Shown here: piece after piece, positions 58,590-64,000 of the stretch
Numbering within the stretch: position 1 is the first letter of the stretch
Layout of the letters: the number at the start of each line of letters is the position of its first letter
The notes under the pieces: model-generated
What the model saw: only the letters and a program-made list of their open reading frames with translations
What the model was told of the DNA's origin: nothing
Databases searched by the model: none
Position numbers and translations under genes: made by a program
Origin: Prescottella equi
GTDB taxonomy: Bacteria > Actinomycetota > Actinomycetes > Mycobacteriales > Mycobacteriaceae
Assembly (NCBI RefSeq): GCF_020171745.1
Contig: NZ_JAIVAH010000023.1
Coordinates: 109,863 to 173,862, forward strand
Direction of reading: 5' to 3'
Length of the DNA stretch: 64,000 nucleotides

Positions 58590-58678
58590 CCGGACGATTC
58601 GTCGTTGCCGCCCCTGACCTGCAGGTATCGCCGAGGTCCCCTGAGAAGTTCCTGAGAAGGTGCGCGCCCGGGAACGCG

Positions 58679-60157
58679 TCAGGCGGGTTCGATCAACCCG
58701 TGACGGACCAACGAGTGCACCAGCGGAATCGCGGAGGCGGTCAGGGACTCCTCGTCCTCGTCGTTCGCGAAGGCGAGGAGCGTGACGAGTTCTTCCAACG
58801 CCAGTCCGTCGCCGCGCATTCCCGCGAGCAGGGCCGCCGCCAGATCGTCCACTTCGTGCTGCCACCGCGGGCCGTTGCCGCGGTGCACCCGTGCGACCAC
58901 CTGGTTCCAGCCGTCGTCGCCGGGCAGGAACACGCGTTCGAGGGCGGTATCGGGGCGCACGGTGAACCGTGACTCCAGTACGTCGTGCTCGCGCAGCCAC
59001 GCGAGGCGGTCGAAGTAGGCGAGCGCCTCGTCGCCGAGTGGATCGCTGAAGCCGTGCCGCAGGTCCTCGCACAGGATGTCCGACGGCGCATCCGTGCGTC
59101 GCAGGTAGACGAAGCCGAACCCGACACCCTCGACGTCGGCCTCGGCGAGGTGATCGAGCCACGCCTCGGCCCGGGCCTGCACCGCAGGATCTCGCGGATC
59201 CCCGCCACCGTCGCGCAGCCACGTCCCCACGTAGAGGGCGGGGTCGGCGACGTCGCGCTGGACGATCCACGCGTCGACGCCATGGGCCGGCAGCCACGAC
59301 GCGACCCGGTGACGCCAGTCCTCGCCGTCGACGTGCAGCCACGACGCGAGCATCGCGGCCGTCCCGCCGGGCGCGAGATGGTCCGCCGCGCGGGAGATCA
59401 TCAGTTCGCTTGCGCCGTCGAGGTCCAGGCCCGAGTCGCGGTAGCTGTTGACCACGCGGGCCTCGCTGACCACGAACGGCGGGTTCGCGACGATCTGGTC
59501 GAACGTCCGGCCCGCGACCGGCTCGAACCACGAACCCTCGAGGATCTCGAACTCGAGTCCGTTGAGTGCCGCCGTGGCCGCGGTCAGGTCGGTTGCACGC
59601 GCGTTGACGTCGGTCGCGGTCACGGTGCCCGCGTAGTCCGCGGCACGCAGCGCCTGGATGCCGCAGCCGGTGCCCACGTCGAGCACGGTGCCGACCGGTC
59701 GGCTCGGGGTGCCCTGCAGCAACGACAGGGACGCATGCCCGACACCGATGACGTGGTCGTCGGCGGTGGGGCGCGGCCGCATCGAGCCGTCGAGATCGGA
59801 CAGCACCCAGCGGGTGCCGGTGCCCAGGTCCAGTGGGCGCAGATCGAGTTCGGCGCGGACGACGTCGCCGGCGCGCGAGAGCAGTCCGGCCGCGACGGCG
59901 TCGTCGATGCCGAGCGGGCTCAGCGCGGCCGCGACGGCACCGGCATCGCAGTCGTCACCGAGCAGGAACAGTCGCACCAGCAGGCCCAGTTCGCCGCCGT
60001 CTGCGGACGCGCGGCGGACCGGCACCGGTTCGTGCCGGTCCAGGGCCGCGTGGGCCTCGGGTCCGAGGAGTTCGAGGATCGAGTCGGTGTCGAACTTGCA
60101 GCGCGTCAGCGCCGCACGAAGGGGGGCGCACACGGACAGCAGGAGATCACGGGTCAC
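58679..60157 (-). CDS. Class I methyltransferase with NPPF motif
   Basis: SAM-dependent methyltransferase of 492 residues. An N-terminal helical domain (about 1-140) is followed by the Rossmann core with GTVLDVGTGCGIQALRAADY (SAM loop). The NPPF tetrapeptide in FDQIVANPPFVVSEARVVNS resembles that of N6-adenine or glutamine methyltransferases. The C-terminal about 200 residues are of unknown type. The NPPF motif suggests methylation of a nucleobase or glutamine amide nitrogen; target not known. It ends about 150 bp upstream of the sigB start on the same strand, separated by the sigB promoter. Confidence 0.85.
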   Translation of the reverse strand: MTRDLLLSVCAPLRAALTRCKFDTDSILELLGPEAHAALDRHEPVPVRRASADGGELGLLVRLFLLGDDCDAGAVAAALSPLGIDDAVAAGLLSRAGDVVRAELDLRPLDLGTGTRWVLSDLDGSMRPRPTADDHVIGVGHASLSLLQGTPSRPVGTVLDVGTGCGIQALRAADYAGTVTATDVNARATDLTAATAALNGLEFEILEGSWFEPVAGRTFDQIVANPPFVVSEARVVNSYRDSGLDLDGASELMISRAADHLAPGGTAAMLASWLHVDGEDWRHRVASWLPAHGVDAWIVQRDVADPALYVGTWLRDGGGDPRDPAVQARAEAWLDHLAEADVEGVGFGFVYLRRTDAPSDILCEDLRHGFSDPLGDEALAYFDRLAWLREHDVLESRFTVRPDTALERVFLPGDDGWNQVVARVHRGNGPRWQHEVDDLAAALLAGMRGDGLALEELVTLLAFANDEDEESLTASAIPLVHSLVRHGLIEPA

Positions 60158-60204
60158 GCGAGCATTGTTGCAGCCGTCAGGTCACGACCGGCCTGCCGCG
60201 CGAG

Positions 60205-60561
60205 TCATCCCTCGATGGTGCGGTCGGTCCGTGATTCGATGGCGCGGGCCGAGTTGCGGTTGTCGTACCGGCTGGGCTCGTCCTTGGAGCGGGGCGGCCG
60301 GTCGTTCGCGATGAGGACCGCGATCCACGGCAGCGGGATCGACAGCGCGATGATGCCGACCGAGATCCAGGCGCTCCCGAATGCGCCGTACGCGAGGGCC
60401 GCGAGAATCAGCGCGGGAATCCGGAACGACATGATCGTCAGGTACTTCTTCACGCGCGCCCGGTGCTGATCCTCGATGGACTGCTGCGCCTCGGTGATCA
60501 GTGCCGGGTGGCGGGGTGTGCCGCTCTCTGCGGAGTCGCCGAACCCCGATGTTCTTGCCAT
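60205..60561 (-). CDS. DUF3099 membrane protein (Rv2709-like)
   Basis: 118-residue protein of the actinobacterial DUF3099 family, function unknown. The N-terminus GTPRHPALITEAQQSIEDQH is the family signature. Two TM helices (LTIMSFRIPALILAALAYGA and WISVGIIALSIPLPWIAVLI) and a charged tail follow. It is divergent from the DUF3039 gene with about 59 bp between starts, as in mycobacteria. Confidence 0.88.
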   Translation of the reverse strand: MARTSGFGDSAESGTPRHPALITEAQQSIEDQHRARVKKYLTIMSFRIPALILAALAYGAFGSAWISVGIIALSIPLPWIAVLIANDRPPRSKDEPSRYDNRNSARAIESRTDRTIEG

Positions 60562-60608
60562 GGTTCCACTGTTGCACTCTCGGGCGGCAATTGCACATGC
60601 GCTTGCGG

Positions 60609-60620
60609 CATTATTGAGGC
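60609..60620 (+). promoter_or_regulatory. leaderless -10 element of the DUF3039 gene
   Basis: CATTAT, TGAGGC, then GTG at 60621. No ribosome binding site. Confidence 0.4.
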
Positions 60621-60860
60621 GTGAGCACTTTGACGAAGGAACGTCCCGACACCACCACCGACGAGACGACGGACGACGATGCCCCGAAGTTCTTCCACTA
60701 TGTGAAGAAGAACAAGATCGCCGAGAGTGCGGTCATGGGAACGCACGTCGTCGCGCTGTGTGGCGAGGTATTTCCGGTCACCAAGTCCGCGAAGCCCGGC
60801 TCCCCGGTGTGCCCGGAGTGCAAGAAGATCTACGACGGATTGCGCAAGGGCGGCGACTGA
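60621..60860 (+). CDS. DUF3039 zinc-ribbon-like protein (Rv2708c-like)
   Basis: 79-residue cytoplasmic protein of the DUF3039 family, unknown function. A Thr/Asp-rich N-terminus is followed by FFHYVKKNKIAESAVMGTHV and the metal-binding-type segment VALCGEVFPVTKS...VCPECKKIYDGL. Its three cysteines plus His suggest a zinc site. The gene's 3' end overlaps the convergent YihY-type gene by 31 bp. Confidence 0.88.
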   Translation: MSTLTKERPDTTTDETTDDDAPKFFHYVKKNKIAESAVMGTHVVALCGEVFPVTKSAKPGSPVCPECKKIYDGLRKGGD

Positions 60861-61942
60861 GTCGCCGACTCCTCGGTGGATGCGCCGCAGTCGGGCGCGT
60901 CCGCCGTTTCGGTGTCCGCGGACTGTGACCGATCAGACGTGAAGCGGATCGGTCCGGTCGCGATCCGTCGGGTGATCGCAGTGACCGGACCGGCTTCGTC
61001 GGACGCGTCGACCGCGGCCTGCGCGGCGATCCAGTCGCGGACCTGCTCCATGCGGGTGGCGCGCGCGGGCCAGAATTCCTGGATGGTGGCGTTGAACTCG
61101 GCACCGAGCACCACCGCGAATCCCAGGAAGAACGTGAAGAGCAGGAACGCGATGGGCGTCGCCAGCGCGCCGTAGGTGTACCCGGTGCCGGTCACCCAGC
61201 TCAGGTAGAGGCGCAGCACCGTGCTCGCCGCCATGAAGAACACTCCTGCCACCAGGGCGCCGGCCAGCAGACGGTGCCACGGGAGCGACTTCGGCAGCGC
61301 GACCTTGTACAGCGTCGTCAGGCCGATGATGAGCAGCAGGCCCACCGCGGGGTAGTAGAACGTGTCCACCACCTCCGACCCGAACGCATGCCACGACTCC
61401 GGGAGTACTCGGCCGATCATGGTGGGGCCGAGTGCGACGAGGGGGAGCGTGAAGACCGAGAGAATCAGGAACCCCACGTACAACAGGAGCGCGAACACCC
61501 GCTGCCACACGGGATGACGCGCGTCCTTCTGTCCGTGCGCCTCCACGATCGAGTCGACGAACGTCGAGATCGCGGATGATCCTGCCCACAGCGACAGTAG
61601 GAAGCCCGCCGAGATGATCTCGGGCCGGCCGCGGCTGAGGACGTCGGTGACGGTCGGTTCGATGATCTGGTCCACCACGTTCTCGCTGAACGCGCTGTGG
61701 CTGAAGGTGATGATCTTCGACTGGATGATCTCGACGGTGTTGGGGCCGAACCAGCCGCCGACGTAGCCGAGGCTGCCGAGCAGGCCCAGCAGTAGCGGGG
61801 GCAGCGAGAGCGTCTGCCAGAACGCGGCCGTCGCGGACTTGCCGAAGATCGAATCGCCCCAGGCCTTGCTCGCCGTCCGGCCGACAACCTGCGCACACCG
61901 CCGCAGCGGTCGGTGCCTCGTCGCTGCCGGAGTCTCGCTCAT
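60830..61942 (-). CDS. YihY/UPF0761 membrane protein (Rv2707-like)
   Basis: Integral membrane protein of the YihY/virulence factor BrkB family, 370 residues, function unknown. After a basic N-terminus there are six TM segments, including LSLPPLLLGLLGSLGYVGGW, LLSLWAGSSAISTFVDSIVE, VFALLLYVGFLILSVFTLPL and FLLFTFFLGFAVVLGAEFNA. The last contains the family's conserved GAEFNA. A hydrophilic tail of about 60 residues ends the protein. The ATG at 61942 fits the family N-terminus. A longer frame upstream lacks similarity. Confidence 0.88.
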   Translation of the reverse strand: MSETPAATRHRPLRRCAQVVGRTASKAWGDSIFGKSATAAFWQTLSLPPLLLGLLGSLGYVGGWFGPNTVEIIQSKIITFSHSAFSENVVDQIIEPTVTDVLSRGRPEIISAGFLLSLWAGSSAISTFVDSIVEAHGQKDARHPVWQRVFALLLYVGFLILSVFTLPLVALGPTMIGRVLPESWHAFGSEVVDTFYYPAVGLLLIIGLTTLYKVALPKSLPWHRLLAGALVAGVFFMAASTVLRLYLSWVTGTGYTYGALATPIAFLLFTFFLGFAVVLGAEFNATIQEFWPARATRMEQVRDWIAAQAAVDASDEAGPVTAITRRIATGPIRFTSDRSQSADTETADAPDCGASTEESATQSPPLRNPS

Positions 61943-62204
61943 GATGCTTCCAGGATTCCTGACAACGCGTCGAGATGCTCGGTGGGGTGCGCCCGTGTCG
62001 CGAATGATTCTGCCACCGGAGGTTCGACCGGCGCGTCCGACGCCACCACGGCTGATGCTGAAACGGTCGGTGGCGGGCGCTAGGCTCCTCGGGGGTCGTT
62101 GCCGGAGATCGGGGCTCCGAGACCGTGCCGTGGCAGCAGCCGTGACCCCCGTCGGCGAAGCAAGGAGTGGGAACAACTGTGCGAATCCTGTGGCGAGGTG
62201 CGAT
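61943..62204. other. divergent control region with structured leader of the helicase gene
   Basis: No gene longer than a few codons. On the plus strand it holds TAGGCT (62081-62086), then an outer stem CGGGGGTC (62090-62097)/GACCCCCG (62144-62151) enclosing a hairpin CGGAG-N7-CTCCG (62103-62119). After that come AAGGAG (62162-62167) and a nine-codon frame. The minus-strand promoter for the YihY gene is not obvious. Confidence 0.45.
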
Positions 62205-62208
62205 GTGA
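62179..62208 (+). CDS. Possible 9-codon leader peptide
   Basis: GTG followed by eight codons and TGA encodes VRILWRGAM. AAGGAG lies 11 nt upstream. The stop overlaps the helicase start in GTGA, a typical coupling arrangement. No repeated codons suggest amino acid sensing. It may be chance, because the helicase has its own GAGGTG five bases before its start. Confidence 0.35.
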   Translation: MRILWRGAM

Positions 62209-63950
62209 GCGCTGAACCCGGAACTGTCGAAACTGCACCTGCTCCCACCAGCTCCCTCCGAGCATGGCAGCGGCGCGCCCTCACCAAGTACCTGGCCACC
62301 AAGCCTCGGGACTTCCTCGCGGTCGCGACGCCCGGTGCCGGCAAGACCACCTTCGCGCTGCGGGTGGCGGCCGAACTGTTGCGCGATCGGACCGTGGACC
62401 AGATCACGGTCGTCGCGCCCACCGAACACCTCAAGCACCAGTGGGCCGAGTCGGCCGCGCGCAACGGCATCGCGCTCGACTCGAACTTCTCGAATTCGAC
62501 CGGACAGACGTCGGCGGACTACCACGGCGTCGTCGTCACGTACGCACAGGTCGCGTCGCACCCGTTCAAGCATCACGCCCGCACCGCGGCGCGGCGCACC
62601 CTGGTGATCCTCGACGAGATCCACCACGGTGGCGACGCGAAGAGCTGGGGTGAGGCGATCCGCGACGCGTACGGCGACGCAACCCGCCGCCTGGCGCTCA
62701 CCGGAACCCCGTTCCGCAGCGACGACAGCCCGATTCCGTTCGTGACCTACGAGCCGGACAACGAGGGCCACCAGCGGTCGAAGGCCGACCACACGTACGG
62801 CTACTCCGACGCGCTCGCCGACGGCGTCGTCCGCCCGGTCGTGTTCCTCGCGTATTCGGGCGAGGCCCGCTGGCGCAACAGCGCCGGTGAGGAGTTCGCC
62901 GCCCGGCTCGGGGAGCCGCTCAACGCCGAGCAGACGGCCCGGGCGTGGCGCACCGCACTCGACCCGGCCGGCGACTGGATCCCGTCGGTGCTGACCGCCG
63001 CGAACACCCGGCTCGGCCAGCTGCGTGCCGGCGGCATGCCGGACGCGGGCGGTCTGGTCATCGCGACCGACCAGACGGTGGCCCGCGCCTACGCCAAGCA
63101 GCTCGAGGCGATCACCGGCGAGGCGCCCGCGGTGATCCTGTCCGACGACCCCACCGCGTCGAAGCGGATCGCGGAGTTCTCCAAGAGCACGCAGGCGTGG
63201 ATGGTGGCGGTGCGCATGGTGTCGGAGGGCGTCGACGTGCCCCGGCTCGCCGTCGGCGTGTACGCCACCAGCGCGTCCACCCCGCTGTTCTTCGCGCAGG
63301 CCATCGGACGATTCGTGCGTTCGCGGGTGAAGGGGGAGACGGCGAGTGTGTTCTTGCCGTCCGTTCCGGTCCTGCTCGACCTGGCCAGCCAGCTCGAGGC
63401 GCAGCGCGACCACATCCTGGGCAAGCCGCACCGGGAGAAGGACGGTCTCGACGACGAGCTGCTCGCGGACGCGAACAAGCAGAAGGACGAGCTCGGCGAG
63501 GAGGAGAAGGCGTTCACCTCGCTCGGCGCGGACGCCGAACTCGACCAGGTGATCTACGACGGTTCCTCGTTCGGAACCGCCACGTTCTCCGGATCCGACG
63601 AGGAAGCCGACTATCTGGGTCTGCCCGGTCTGCTCGACGCCGACCAGATGCGCGCGCTGCTGCGGCAGCGGCAGCAGAGCCAGATCGACAAGCCCGCCGC
63701 TGGCGCGGAGGCCCCGGTGCCGCCACCGGTCCCGCAGGTCGCGCAGGTCGCGGAGCGGGTGGCCTCGGCCGGTCAGCTGGCGAATCTGCGCCGCGAACTG
63801 AACTCGCTCGTGGCGATGCATCATCACCGGACCGGTAAGCCGCACGGCATCATCCACGGCGAACTGCGCCGCGCCTGTGGCGGTCCGCCGACGGCCATCG
63901 CGACGGTGGAACAGCTCACCGATCGGATCGCGACGCTGCGGCAGTGGTGA
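62205..63950 (+). CDS. SSL2-like DEAD/DEAH helicase
   Basis: Superfamily 2 DNA/RNA helicase related to the restriction-enzyme/XPB (SSL2) group, 581 residues. Motif I ATPGAGKTTFALRVAAELL lies near residue 43. Motif II is ILDEIHHGGD, motif III ALTGTPFRSDD, and motif VI is in FFAQAIGRFVRSR. A C-terminal region from about 420 has a Glu/Lys-rich segment and a final helical domain (LNSLVAMHHHRTGKPHGIIH). Conserved in actinobacteria; role unproven. The GTG at 62205 is chosen from motif spacing; the open frame upstream covers the divergent gene's N-terminus. Confidence 0.88.
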   Translation: MSAEPGTVETAPAPTSSLRAWQRRALTKYLATKPRDFLAVATPGAGKTTFALRVAAELLRDRTVDQITVVAPTEHLKHQWAESAARNGIALDSNFSNSTGQTSADYHGVVVTYAQVASHPFKHHARTAARRTLVILDEIHHGGDAKSWGEAIRDAYGDATRRLALTGTPFRSDDSPIPFVTYEPDNEGHQRSKADHTYGYSDALADGVVRPVVFLAYSGEARWRNSAGEEFAARLGEPLNAEQTARAWRTALDPAGDWIPSVLTAANTRLGQLRAGGMPDAGGLVIATDQTVARAYAKQLEAITGEAPAVILSDDPTASKRIAEFSKSTQAWMVAVRMVSEGVDVPRLAVGVYATSASTPLFFAQAIGRFVRSRVKGETASVFLPSVPVLLDLASQLEAQRDHILGKPHREKDGLDDELLADANKQKDELGEEEKAFTSLGADAELDQVIYDGSSFGTATFSGSDEEADYLGLPGLLDADQMRALLRQRQQSQIDKPAAGAEAPVPPPVPQVAQVAERVASAGQLANLRRELNSLVAMHHHRTGKPHGIIHGELRRACGGPPTAIATVEQLTDRIATLRQW

Positions 63951-63971
63951 CGAAGCCCCGGAAACGCCGAA

Positions 63972-64000
63972 GCGGGCGACCACCGATGGTGGTCGCCCGC
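63972..64000 (+). terminator. terminator after the SSL2-like helicase
   Basis: Perfect 13-bp arms GCGGGCGACCACC and GGTGGTCGCCCGC around GAT, reaching the window's last base. Any T-run lies outside. Confidence 0.8.

Noticed and set aside
60933..63983. Long minus-strand frame over the YihY and SSL2-like genes
   Set aside because: It crosses two well-supported genes in other frames and has no family features.

Overview
The window is one strand-mixed stretch of a G+C-rich actinobacterial chromosome. It most resembles Rhodococcus or a close relative (Corynebacteriales). The reasons are gene order, protein sequences, frequent GTG starts, many apparently leaderless promoters, a SigB/IdeR pair, a LexA box of the TCGAAC-N4-GTTCGA type and an Rpf-LysM protein. 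The species is not determined. I see no rRNA, tRNA, insertion sequence, prophage or CRISPR array.

Backbone. Much of the order recalls the Mycobacterium tuberculosis recA-to-Rv2707 segment: recA, recX, miaB, Rv2732c-like, DUF349, Rv2728c-like, miaA, dapF, hflX, then lexA with a divergent SOS gene and nrdR, then a PhzF-like gene, hydrolase, PAC2 protein, ideR, sigB, DUF3099, DUF3039 and YihY. Lineage-specific blocks are inserted into this backbone.

Region by region. 1-1.6 kb: recA (5' cut by the window) and recX, with a hairpin between them. 1.6-5.6 kb: a membrane protein and the gluABCD glutamate-type ABC importer (minus strand) behind two identical 14-bp dyads. 5.6-14.6 kb: tRNA modification (miaB, miaA), lysine/peptidoglycan (dapF), ribosome-associated GTPase hflX and a secreted propeller-like protein. 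14.6-19.8 kb: a minus-strand osmoprotection operon, betT-betaine aldehyde dehydrogenase-choline oxidase. 20.2-24.6 kb: a secreted protein with a C39/papain-like catalytic triad, a uracil-xanthine permease and an acyl-CoA dehydrogenase. 24.7-27 kb: the lexA SOS control region and nrdR. 27-32.4 kb: hrpA and a class III aminotransferase whose start carries a 17-bp tandem duplication. 32.4-38 kb: a LacI regulator and a divergent ribose-type operon, rbsK-rbsA-(rbsC-rbsB fusion). 38-44.5 kb: small envelope and regulatory genes, including a C92-like peptidase-fold protein, an Rpf gene behind a probable c-di-AMP riboswitch, a PhzF-like gene divergent from oxyR, and a DNA-binding-domain-less LysR-type protein divergent from a DUF5997 gene. 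44.6-52.5 kb: a Ski2-like DUF3516 helicase, hydrolase, PAC2 protein, lipoprotein, DUF4192 and galE. 52.6-60 kb: ideR, then acuC overlapped by a GNAT/acyl-CoA-synthetase fusion, sigB with an ECF-type promoter, and a methyltransferase. 60-64 kb: DUF3099, DUF3039, YihY and an SSL2-like helicase.

How the genes work together. Choline enters through BetT and is oxidised to betaine aldehyde and glycine betaine by the two enzymes of the same operon. AcuC and the GNAT fusion look like an opposed lysine deacetylase/acetyltransferase pair for acetate/acyl-CoA control. LexA represses itself and probably its divergent neighbour. SigB is placed under an ECF sigma factor. The LacI protein probably controls itself and the sugar importer through two AANCGNTT sites. 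Several promoters put the -10 hexamer 6-9 nt before the start codon, so much of this region is probably translated from leaderless mRNA.
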